Source: Clostridia bacterium (GTDB lineage Bacteria > Bacillota > Clostridia > Oscillospirales > CAG-272). Taken from it: DNA of 5,553 nucleotides. Positions 1 to 5,479 of the stretch are shown here, in pieces (position 1 is the first letter of the stretch; every line of letters begins with the position of its first letter). The notes below the pieces were generated by a model, which was not told the origin of the DNA, made no database searches, and saw only the letters and a list, made by a program, of their open reading frames with translations. Both the position numbers and the translations under genes were made by a program. The stretch is from positions 1 to 5,553 of the forward strand of contig JAGDCE010000267.1 of NCBI GenBank assembly GCA_017958705.1, given 5' to 3'.

Positions 1-2
1 AT

Positions 3-689
3 GAAAATTATCATGAGAAGGTCGAGCCGTATATCACGCAGATATATCCCGGCGGACTTCACGGATACATCGCCGGATTTTTGCGCGAAGACGACGTGGA
101 GGTGCGCACGGCGACCATGGATATGCCGGAATACGGTCTGTCCGACGAAGTGCTCGCCGACACGGACGTTCTCGTCTGGTGGGCGCACGTGAAGCACGGC
201 GATATTCCCGACGAGATAATCGACAGAGTACAGAAATACGTGCTTGCGGGCATGGGCCTCGTAGTCCTTCACTCGGGCCATCATTCGAAGATATTCAGAC
301 GCATGATGGGCACGACCTGCAACCTCAAATGGCGCGACGGCGCAAAGGAGAGAGTCTGGACCGTGAAACCGAACCATCCGATCGCCGCCGGCATCCCGGA
401 GACGTTCGTGCTCGAAGACGAGGAGATGTACGGAGAACCTTTCGATATCGCGGAGCCGGACGAGGTCGTATTCATGGCCTGGTTCAACGGCGGAGAAGTA
501 TTCCGCTCCGGCTGTACGTGGGTGCGCGGCAACGGAAAGATATTCTATTTCCAGCCCGGACACGAGACGAACAAGAGCTATCAGAACGAATATGTTCAGC
601 GGATAATCAAAAACGCTGTCAGATGGGCGTGTCCGATAAACAAGAACCTGCCCCTGATCTGCCCGCATTTCGAAGCGCTTGAAAAATAA
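3..689 (+). CDS. ThuA-like (trehalose utilization family) protein, 5'-truncated
   Basis: The reading frame is open from base 3 to the TAA at 687-689 and gives 228 residues with no start codon. The first in-window residues read ENYHEKVEPYITQIYPGG, which resembles the start of ThuA proteins after a short first beta strand, so roughly ten residues are probably missing. The TTG at 81 is an internal Leu codon, not a start. Family hallmarks are visible: a VLVWWAHVKH segment, GLVVLHSGHHSKIF at about residues 85-98, a TCNLKWR segment, EEMYGEPFDI at about 140-149, and YFQPGHET near 182-189. ThuA proteins have a glutamine-amidotransferase-like fold and are cytoplasmic; there is no signal peptide here. 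In rhizobia ThuA acts with ThuB in using trehalose or related disaccharides, but the reaction in Firmicutes is not established, so only the family is claimed. Upstream operon partners are outside the window. The gene ends at a shared terminator facing the secreted enzyme gene. Confidence 0.9.
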   Translation, partial: ENYHEKVEPYITQIYPGGLHGYIAGFLREDDVEVRTATMDMPEYGLSDEVLADTDVLVWWAHVKHGDIPDEIIDRVQKYVLAGMGLVVLHSGHHSKIFRRMMGTTCNLKWRDGAKERVWTVKPNHPIAAGIPETFVLEDEEMYGEPFDIAEPDEVVFMAWFNGGEVFRSGCTWVRGNGKIFYFQPGHETNKSYQNEYVQRIIKNAVRWACPINKNLPLICPHFEALEK

Positions 690-700
690 ACAGATAAGAA

Positions 701-730
701 AGCGGAAGCCCGCCGGGCTTCCGCTCTTTT
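701..730. terminator. Shared (bidirectional) rho-independent terminator between convergent genes
   Basis: The arms at 701-710 (AGCGGAAGCC) and 716-725 (GGCTTCCGCT) are perfectly complementary around a five-base loop. A T5 run (726-730) follows on the + strand, 12 bases after the ThuA-like stop codon. The T-run overlaps the stop codon of the minus-strand gene (730-732). Read on the minus strand, the same stem is followed by a weaker T-rich stretch (TTTCTTATC), so it may also end the secreted-enzyme transcript. Confidence 0.9.
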
Positions 731-3615
731 TATTTATGGTTTCTGAACGTGTAGCTTAGTCTGCCGAGCGGCGCGACGTCGCCGTCCGTGTACATCTGCT
801 CCATGCTCTTAACGTCGGTTTTGCTGTCGACCCACTTGAACGCGATCATTATATCCGAGCAGTCGTATATCCCGAGCGACGAGAGCGGTACTCTTATCAT
901 TATCTTGTTGCCGTCGACCTTGTAGTTTATCAGCTCGGTGCTCTGTACGCCGTACGCCGAGCCGTTTTTCGCGATCTTCGCAAGCGACGTCACGGTGTCG
1001 GTCTGCGATCTGTAGTTCGCTATATAATCAAAGCCGTAAAAGCCCGTTCCGCCGTCCTGATCCGCGTCGATGAACAGCTGCATCCACGATCTGTCCGTTC
1101 CGCGCGCCGTTATCGCCGACGCCGTTTCCGCATAGAAGTATATGTATTTCGTATCGTATACGATCTTTGCGGAGACTATATCGTTTGCTCCGGTCGTGTT
1201 CGTCAGAGTTTTGCTGCCGAAGCCCTTCGCGCTCCTGTTCTGCGTGTCGCCCGCGGGGTCTGTATACGGCGCGGTCACGTCGTCCCACTGACTGAAATCA
1301 CCGCTTATATCGACAGGCTTTCTCATGTCGCGGATAAGCGACGGCGCGGAGCCCTTGTATCTGCGCACAAGCTCGATCAGCTGCATGTAGTAGTTATCGA
1401 AATATCCGCCCTTCATCGGTTCGAGATCGCGCGAGAACTCCATGCTGCACGTATCGACGAAGACGACGTTGTTCGAGTTGCCGTCCGACGGCTGACGCTG
1501 CGCCACCCATTCGTTCCAGCCGGTGACGAGGATGTACGGAACTCCGGAGTTTATCGCGTATTCAAACTGTTCCTCAAAATTGTAACCGTAAAGCGTCGCG
1601 CCTTCGCTGTCGTTGTTCGATCCGTTGGCGAAGCTGCGACCCCTGTTCGTCCTGTCGCCGTAGATCGCCGAGTCGGAGAAGCGCACGGTGCCGCTGTGCT
1701 GCGCCACGGAAACGCTCATCGCCTCTTTTTTACCGGATTTGTTGATGAACGCTCTCTGCGGATAGTTGAAATCCATCCACGGCCAACCGTTCGTCTTCTG
1801 CGCTTCGTTCGGCCACTGCGGCTCGCGGTATGAGAAGAAATTATACGCGGCCGAGGAAAGATTGCTCTGACACTTGCTCTGATAAGCTATTATCAGCGGC
1901 TTTCCGTCGACGTAAAGCCAGGTGTCGGGATAAACGTTTTTGGAATAAATGTTGTTGTAAAGCTGATTTACGGTAGATTCGCACGACGAATGAGTGTAGA
2001 ACACTATCTTCGGCGCCTTGTAGCCCTGTTCGTTGAATTCATGCATTATCTTCATCAGAGCTTTGGCGTTGTTAATATACGGGTATCCGTTTGTCGCGTC
2101 GATGTATAGGAAATCTATCTCCGCCGCCGTCAGCATCTCTATATGCTTGCGCATCACCCACGTGTCGGATGAGAAGTAGTAACCGTATAACGGCTCGCCC
2201 CAGAAATGCATCGCGCCGACGGCGCCCCAGCCGGAGTAAGACGCTTTTTTCGCGGCCTCGCCGCCCGTCTGCAGGATCTTCGTTATATCGTATATGCCGT
2301 AGTCGCCGTGCTCGCCGAGCCACAGGAAATAGAACAGACCGACGTTCTTCGTACCGTCCGCGGCGTATGATCCGCTGTCGAGCGTGAGCTCGCGCCCGAG
2401 ATCGTCCGTCGCGTACAGCACACCGTTCTTCATGTTCGTCGTGTTCGGATACGTGACGCCGCCGACGGTTATGTTGTCGCCGCTCTCAGCGTACGCCGGC
2501 GTGCCTGCGAAGCTGTCTGACACCGGGCCGCCGCCTCCGCTGACGTACTTGAACAGCGCGACGACGTCCACGTTGTCGACGGAGCCGTCGCGGTTGCAGT
2601 CGGAGGCTCTTTCGTCCGCGTCGCCGCTCCCGCTGACGTATTTGAACAGCGCTACGACGTCCACGTTGTCGACCGAGCCGTCGCCGTTGACGTCATAGAT
2701 CAGCCCGAGCCGCGCGGCTTCCTCCGATATCGCGACTCTGACGATGAACGATGCGAAATCGATTTTCTCGCCGCTGTCCGACGTCGCTCTGAGCGTAATG
2801 CGGTGCTCGCCGACGGAGAGCGATCCGATCCCGGTCAGCTCGAACATGGCGTTATCGGAGCCGAATCCGCCGTGACTGCCGTTTCCCGATATCGGTACCC
2901 CGGAGGCGTATACGTCGGGCCTGTCCCTGTAATTGTCGTCACAGGCGTACTCGACGCCGTCGGACAGATAAGACACATATTTCAGCTTGTCGGGATTGAC
3001 GAAAGACGCCCAGCCGGTGACGTAGACCTTATCGCCCTGACGCAGCGTCACGCGCGCGGCGTCCTTTATATTATCGGCGGCGCCGAGCACGTCGGAATTA
3101 AGCTGCATCGCGTCGAACTGAACGCGACTCGTACCCTCGACCTTCAGCGTGTACGTGCGGAAATCGGTCGATTTGCCGCTGTTCGAATACGCGCGCAGCG
3201 TCAGCATGTACGAGCCCGGCGCGAGGCTTCCGATCCCCGTCAGTTCCATCATGTTGCCGTCGTCACCGTAGCCCGCGTGCTTGCCGTTGCTGTACGAAAC
3301 AATATTCGCGGTCGCGAGATCCGGCCTGTCGCGGTAGTTATCCTGGCAGGCGTATTCCACGCCGTCAACAACGTATTTGATCTCTTTCAGCCCGTCGGTC
3401 GAGCTGAACACGATCCAGCCGATTATGTAGACCTTGTCGCCCTGGTTTATCGTAAAACCTTTGGCGTCGGCAAGATTCGTTGATTGATATATTACGCTCG
3501 AGTTTATCTGCAGTGCGTCAAGCTGTGCCCTGAGCGCCAAGACGCCGTTTGAAAGGCTGAAGCAAAGCCCGGCCGTGACGGCTAACAGCAGAATGACGGA
3601 AACGATCTTTTTCAC
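730..3615 (-). CDS. Secreted modular GH99/GH71-like putative glycoside hydrolase with internal dockerin and C-terminal CBM9-like domain
   Basis: The protein has 961 residues and starts with GTG at 3615-3613, with GGAGGT six bases upstream. Residues 1-27 are a signal peptide (MKK, a hydrophobic core, likely cleavage after VLA); there is no lipobox. Residues ~32-160 and ~166-295 are two copies of one unrecognised module. Residues ~303-360 form a type I dockerin with two calcium loops (D308, N310, D312, D316, D319 and D339, N341, D343, D347, D350). Residues ~422-755 look like a GH99/GH71/WbsX-type barrel: GLFYFLW at the start, FLYIDATNGY, WLYVDGKPLII, then TGWNEW (698-703) and FSRDLEPMKGG. Residues ~766-957 resemble a CBM9/DOMON-like sandwich (ISGDFSQWDDV, YIYFYAET, MQLFIDADQDGGTGF). 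The likely role is extracellular glycan binding and cleavage, perhaps on mannan or host-type glycans; the substrate is inference. E702 is a candidate active-site residue by position only. Dockerins are commonly terminal, so the internal position is unusual. Confidence 0.87.
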   Translation of the reverse strand: MKKIVSVILLLAVTAGLCFSLSNGVLALRAQLDALQINSSVIYQSTNLADAKGFTINQGDKVYIIGWIVFSSTDGLKEIKYVVDGVEYACQDNYRDRPDLATANIVSYSNGKHAGYGDDGNMMELTGIGSLAPGSYMLTLRAYSNSGKSTDFRTYTLKVEGTSRVQFDAMQLNSDVLGAADNIKDAARVTLRQGDKVYVTGWASFVNPDKLKYVSYLSDGVEYACDDNYRDRPDVYASGVPISGNGSHGGFGSDNAMFELTGIGSLSVGEHRITLRATSDSGEKIDFASFIVRVAISEEAARLGLIYDVNGDGSVDNVDVVALFKYVSGSGDADERASDCNRDGSVDNVDVVALFKYVSGGGGPVSDSFAGTPAYAESGDNITVGGVTYPNTTNMKNGVLYATDDLGRELTLDSGSYAADGTKNVGLFYFLWLGEHGDYGIYDITKILQTGGEAAKKASYSGWGAVGAMHFWGEPLYGYYFSSDTWVMRKHIEMLTAAEIDFLYIDATNGYPYINNAKALMKIMHEFNEQGYKAPKIVFYTHSSCESTVNQLYNNIYSKNVYPDTWLYVDGKPLIIAYQSKCQSNLSSAAYNFFSYREPQWPNEAQKTNGWPWMDFNYPQRAFINKSGKKEAMSVSVAQHSGTVRFSDSAIYGDRTNRGRSFANGSNNDSEGATLYGYNFEEQFEYAINSGVPYILVTGWNEWVAQRQPSDGNSNNVVFVDTCSMEFSRDLEPMKGGYFDNYYMQLIELVRRYKGSAPSLIRDMRKPVDISGDFSQWDDVTAPYTDPAGDTQNRSAKGFGSKTLTNTTGANDIVSAKIVYDTKYIYFYAETASAITARGTDRSWMQLFIDADQDGGTGFYGFDYIANYRSQTDTVTSLAKIAKNGSAYGVQSTELINYKVDGNKIMIRVPLSSLGIYDCSDIMIAFKWVDSKTDVKSMEQMYTDGDVAPLGRLSYTFRNHK
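745..1320 (-). other. C-terminal CBM9/DOMON-like beta-sandwich domain
   Basis: This marks residues ~766-957. The segment starts with a Ile-Ser-Gly-Asp-Phe-Ser-Gln-Trp pattern typical of CBM9-like domains (a small D/G-x-W opening), then has a strand with YIYFYAET, a calcium-like Asp-rich turn (IDADQDGGTGFYGFDY) and a late strand with IMIRVPLSSLG. In this superfamily the domain binds sugars or packs against the catalytic domain. Ligand is unknown. Confidence 0.65.
1351..2352 (-). other. Putative catalytic domain, GH99/GH71/WbsX-like TIM barrel
   Basis: This marks residues ~422-755 of the secreted protein. The segment opens with a strand ending in Phe-Leu-Trp, has an aromatic-rich HFWGEPLYGYYFSSDTW stretch, a helix and strand ending in Asp-Ala-Thr (505-508), and near its end a strand plus TGWNEW, an arrangement seen in barrel enzymes and relatives of the GH99 and WbsX groups. 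Its length (about 330 residues) suits a single TIM barrel. The assignment rests on remembered motifs, not an alignment; catalytic acid and base are not proven, and an uncharacterised sister family is possible. Confidence 0.6.
2536..2709 (-). repeat. Type I dockerin: duplicated calcium-binding segment (two near-identical 60-bp repeats)
   Basis: The DNA at 2537-2596 and 2630-2689 matches at 56 of 60 bases with a 93-base period (31 codons). Both copies encode GSVDNVDVVALFKYVSG preceded by an Asp-x-Asn-x-Asp loop, the F-hand pattern of type I dockerins. Positions 10 and 11 of each loop, which in known dockerins help select the cohesin partner, are Asn-Val in both copies, so the domain is symmetric. 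No cohesin gene is in the window. Many gut Clostridia without classical cellulosomes also carry dockerins, so assembly into a complex is not implied. Confidence 0.9.
2731..3522 (-). repeat. Two tandem copies of an unrecognised ~130-residue extracellular module
   Basis: Within the secreted enzyme, residues ~32-160 and ~166-295 align at a constant offset of 135 residues. Shared landmarks are LxxxQxNSxV at the start, QGDKVYxxGW, DGVEYAC followed by DNYRDRPD (C90 and C225), a Gly/His-rich GxGxHxGxG stretch, ELTGIGSL (124 and 259), TLRAxSxSG and a closing beta strand. The pattern of alternating strands suggests a beta-sandwich, possibly for carbohydrate or surface binding. Each copy has a single Cys at the same position. 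I cannot name the family. Confidence 0.75.
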
Positions 3616-3620
3616 AATAA

Positions 3621-3626
3621 ACCTCC
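3621..3626 (-). promoter_or_regulatory. Ribosome binding site of the secreted enzyme (supports GTG start)
   Basis: On the minus strand GGAGGT ends so that six bases (TTTATT) separate GGAGG from GTG at 3615-3613. The GTG is followed at once by AAAAAG, giving the Met-Lys-Lys start of a signal peptide, so this start is preferred over any internal one. Confidence 0.85.
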
Positions 3627-3645
3627 AATACGTTACTGATCATAG

Positions 3646-3672
3646 TTTATATTATAACGGCGCCAAAGTCAA
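3646..3672 (-). promoter_or_regulatory. Candidate sigma-A promoter of the secreted enzyme gene
   Basis: On the minus strand TTGACT (3672-3667) is followed after 15 bases by TATAAA (3651-3646). A perfect TATAAT also lies at 3656-3651 but only 10 bases from the TTGACT, so which -10 is used is unclear. The expected 5' leader is about 25 bases. Confidence 0.55.
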
Positions 3673-3717
3673 GCGTTTTGCCGATTGTTTGCAAAAAATT
3701 TGAAAACCGCGCACCGG

Positions 3718-3746
3718 TTGATTTGTTCATACATGGCTGATATAAT
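3718..3746 (+). promoter_or_regulatory. Sigma-A promoter of the GNAT acetyltransferase gene
   Basis: TTGATT (3718-3723) and TATAAT (3741-3746) are separated by exactly 17 bases, with a TG at 3738-3739 forming an extended -10. Transcription should begin near 3753, leaving a leader of about 27 bases that contains the ribosome binding site. A short inverted repeat, AACCG (3705-3709) and CGGTT (3715-3719), touches the -35 box. Confidence 0.85.
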
Positions 3747-3767
3747 TACGGCAGACAAGATCGGTTT

Positions 3768-3774
3768 AAGGAGG
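3768..3774 (+). promoter_or_regulatory. Ribosome binding site of the GNAT gene
   Basis: AAGGAGG lies five bases before the ATG at 3780 and fixes that codon as the start. Confidence 0.9.
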
Positions 3775-3779
3775 AACGC

Positions 3780-4307
3780 ATGGAAGAGATCAATACCGAC
3801 AGGCTTGTCCTGAGGGGCTTCAGGGAAGAGGATGCGGACGATCTGTTTGAATTTCTGTATCAGCTGCGTGACGACGAATTCGAAGGCTACCCCGGCATAA
3901 CGCGGCAAAACTGCGCAAAACAGCTCGCCTGCCGCGTCGGATCGGATGAATATTACGCGATACAACTGAAAGAGACCGGAAAGGTCATCGGAAATATATA
4001 CCTCGGAAACAGGGACTATAACACGAAGGAGACGGGATATATAATCAACGAGAACTACCGGCGGCGGGGGTACGCCCTTGAAGCGCTGACGGCCGTGATA
4101 AAGCAGGCTTTCAACTCTGGCGTGCACAGAATATACGCGGAATGCGATCCGAGAAACACGCGCTCCGTCATGCTGCTCGAAAAAGCGGGGCTGAGAAGGG
4201 AAGCGCACATGAGGCGGAACGTGTATTTTCACAAGGACGCAAACGGCGATCCGATCTGGAAGGATACGTACGTTTACGCCGTGCTTGACACTGAATTCGA
4301 TAAATGA
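3780..4307 (+). CDS. GNAT family N-acetyltransferase (RimJ/RimL-like)
   Basis: The protein has 175 residues, a normal length for a single GNAT domain. It opens with MEEINTDRLVLRGFREEDADDLFEF, the usual first strand and helix of the RimJ/RimL-type branch. The acetyl-CoA pyrophosphate-binding region is at about residues 87-103 (YIINENYRRRGYALEAL), with RRRGYA filling the R/Q-x-x-G-x-G/A motif. Next comes IYAECDPRNTRSVMLLEKAGL (about 118-138), the conserved Asn-x-x-Ser and Lys-x-Gly-Phe/Leu region, and a closing DTYVYAVL strand. Proteins of this kind transfer the acetyl group of acetyl-CoA to an amine: a protein N-terminus, an antibiotic or a small metabolite. The acceptor cannot be read from the sequence. 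It is cytoplasmic and monocistronic, with its own promoter and terminator. Confidence 0.93.
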   Translation: MEEINTDRLVLRGFREEDADDLFEFLYQLRDDEFEGYPGITRQNCAKQLACRVGSDEYYAIQLKETGKVIGNIYLGNRDYNTKETGYIINENYRRRGYALEALTAVIKQAFNSGVHRIYAECDPRNTRSVMLLEKAGLRREAHMRRNVYFHKDANGDPIWKDTYVYAVLDTEFDK

Positions 4308-4310
4308 ACA

Positions 4311-4344
4311 AAAACGCCTGCGGGACGCGCCCGCGGGCGTTTTG
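4311..4344. terminator. Bidirectional rho-independent terminator between GNAT and the cysteine-rich gene
   Basis: The arms at 4311-4324 (AAAACGCCTGCGGG) and 4330-4343 (CCCGCGGGCGTTTT) pair over 14 positions with one T-G wobble around a five-base loop. The + strand ends in T4. The minus strand ends in T5 followed by GTTCATTTA. The stem starts three bases after the GNAT stop codon and ends 13 bases from the stop of the opposing gene, so it can serve both transcripts. Confidence 0.93.
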
Positions 4345-4356
4345 TCCGCTTCCGGC

Positions 4357-5160
4357 TTATCTGTGCGGTCTGTCTTTCTGCTCGTTCGAAAATTCCGAGA
4401 CCGGAAACTCCATGTTGCGGAACACCGTGCAGGCGTCGTCCGTCTCGGTGAAGGCACATTCCTTTTCCGGAACGGCGCACACCTCGGCGTCAAGCAGATA
4501 CTGCGCCGGGCGTTCGAGCCGGATCACGGAGAAAAGACCGACCGAGACTACGAGCCTGCGTTCGCCGAGAGGCGAAAGATCTCCGATGCGGGACGCCACG
4601 CTGCGCGGGATGTCGCGTTCCGACTGGCACGGGCAGTGATGCGGGCATTTCCGCTCGATTATCCTTGCGCCGAGCACTACGGGATCGGCGACCTCGAGCA
4701 CCGCCGTCGGAAGCGACCTGCTGCCGCAGCCGCAGTTGTTGTTCTCGGGTATGTCGGGCGCGCCGGGGCAAAAGCCGTCCTGATCGGGGCTCGATCTGAA
4801 TACCGACGTGCCGCCCTCGCCGCCGTAAAGGACCGTGCGCTTGTCACAGACGCACAGGCCTTCTATGATCTGCCTGTTGCTCATGTTCACGCAGCATTCG
4901 AACGTCATCCTGACGTAGATGCGCGCGTCTATCCTGTAAAAACCGTTGTTGAACGGGACGGGATCGACGCTGACGTCAGCCGCGGCGATCTCCGCCGAAC
5001 AGCAGCGAACGTTTGACGAGTGCTCGACCACGTCCCTGCCGTAGTCGGTGAGAAACACTGCGGTGTCCTCAAAGCAGTCCTTGTCGCGGCAGCTGTCGAA
5101 AATCCTGTTTGTATCTATATAAGCCGTATCGCGGCCCGGACACGATCTGTTGTCTGCCAT
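4357..5160 (-). CDS. Conserved clostridial-type cysteine-rich protein of unknown function
   Basis: The protein has 267 residues, starting at the ATG at 5160-5158 (MADNRSCPG). An in-frame ATG 63 bases upstream exists but has no ribosome binding site and lies upstream of the predicted -10 box, so it is rejected. There are 18 Cys (about 7%), many as pairs or short motifs: C24 and C29 in DSCRDKDCF, CC at 53-54 and 89-90, CxC at 103-105 and 143-145, CxxxCxC at 172-178, then C228, C235 and C244. There is no signal peptide or membrane segment. The start (TAYIDTNRIFDSCRDKDCFED), VDPVPFNNGFY near 65-75, a VLYGGEG turn, LPTAVLEVADPV near 150-161, and VSVGLFSVIRLERP near 205-218 look like a family I recall as a widespread hypothetical protein in Clostridia. 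Metal binding or a disulfide-linked spore or surface layer role would fit, but neither is shown. It is apparently monocistronic. Confidence 0.85.
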   Translation of the reverse strand: MADNRSCPGRDTAYIDTNRIFDSCRDKDCFEDTAVFLTDYGRDVVEHSSNVRCCSAEIAAADVSVDPVPFNNGFYRIDARIYVRMTFECCVNMSNRQIIEGLCVCDKRTVLYGGEGGTSVFRSSPDQDGFCPGAPDIPENNNCGCGSRSLPTAVLEVADPVVLGARIIERKCPHHCPCQSERDIPRSVASRIGDLSPLGERRLVVSVGLFSVIRLERPAQYLLDAEVCAVPEKECAFTETDDACTVFRNMEFPVSEFSNEQKDRPHR

Positions 5161-5165
5161 ATCAT

Positions 5166-5170
5166 CCTCC
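5166..5170 (-). promoter_or_regulatory. Ribosome binding site of the cysteine-rich gene (decides the start)
   Basis: GGAGG on the minus strand lies five bases (ATGAT) before the ATG at 5160-5158. No comparable site precedes the longer in-frame start at 5223. Confidence 0.88.
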
Positions 5171-5202
5171 GAATAATTATTTTTGAACCGTCCTTCGATA
5201 CT

Positions 5203-5232
5203 ATTATACGACTCCGGAGACAATTTGGTGAA
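5203..5232 (-). promoter_or_regulatory. Candidate promoter of the cysteine-rich gene
   Basis: On the minus strand a perfect TATAAT lies at 5208-5203. The best -35 candidate is TTCACC (5232-5227), four of six matches at an 18-base spacing, so the -35 call is weak. The leader would be about 35 bases. The consensus-like -10 argues for the housekeeping sigma factor rather than a sporulation-specific one. Confidence 0.55.
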
Positions 5233-5281
5233 GTGAAACGGAACGGCAGAATTCGAATGATGTGAGTTTCGGAGTCCCTAT

Positions 5282-5434
5282 GGGACATTCAGTGCGCCTC
5301 GTACCTCGGCGCGTCAGGGGGTTCCCCTGCCCCCCTATCCGGGAACCCTCACCGCTGTTCGCGGCGGGGAACCCCTGCTGCGGGACAAACGGTGCGCCTG
5401 ACGGCGCTCTTGGGGTTCCCCCTCCCCCCTATCC
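5282..5434. repeat. Two degenerate structured repeat units with a 100-base period
   Basis: Unit A (5282-5340) and unit B (5382-5434) both start with GGGACA, continue with GTGCGCCT at the same offset, form a GCGCC/GGCGC stem (5294-5298 with 5308-5312; 5394-5398 with 5403-5407), then a GGGGTTCCCC palindrome (5318-5327; 5412-5421), and end in a C-run followed by CTATCC. The loops of the first stem differ (nine and four bases). Between the units, GGGAACCC (5341-5348) and GGGGAACCCC (5366-5375) are reverse complements of the palindrome, allowing alternative pairings. Confidence 0.65.
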
Positions 5435-5453
5435 ACCCCAAACCCCGCCATCC

Positions 5454-5479
5454 CCCCAATGTGAATTGGGGCTTTTTTT
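5454..5479 (+). terminator. Terminator-like hairpin with T7 tract in the repeat segment
   Basis: CCCCAAT (5454-5460) pairs with ATTGGGG (5465-5471) around a GTGA loop, then one C and T7 (5473-5479). This has the form of a rho-independent terminator on the + strand, but no + strand gene precedes it within the segment. It may therefore belong to the repeat element or end a short RNA. Confidence 0.6.

Noticed and set aside
81..83. TTG as the start codon of the ThuA-like gene
   Set aside because: The frame continues upstream to the window edge with family-like residues, so this codon is internal.
2803..3483. A 226-codon open frame on the + strand inside the secreted enzyme gene
   Set aside because: Its Val/Arg/Ala-rich product mirrors the duplicated module on the other strand, and it has no RBS or promoter.
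3556..3615. Lipoprotein signal (Cys18) in the secreted enzyme
   Set aside because: The residues before Cys18 are Ala-Gly-Leu, which does not fit the lipobox, and a normal signal peptidase I site (VLA) follows.
3669..4493. A 274-codon minus-strand open frame across the GNAT gene
   Set aside because: It spans the GNAT promoter, gene and terminator and shows no domain pattern; the GNAT frame has clear motifs, RBS and promoter.
4285..5016. A 243-codon open frame on the + strand opposite the cysteine-rich gene
   Set aside because: It is antisense to a gene with a good RBS and recognisable family pattern; its product is Arg/Ala-rich as expected from a GC-rich shadow frame, and it would cross the 4311-4344 terminator.
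5282..5434. CRISPR array
   Set aside because: There are only two degenerate units; they are long, contain internal hairpins and are not separated by uniform unique spacers.
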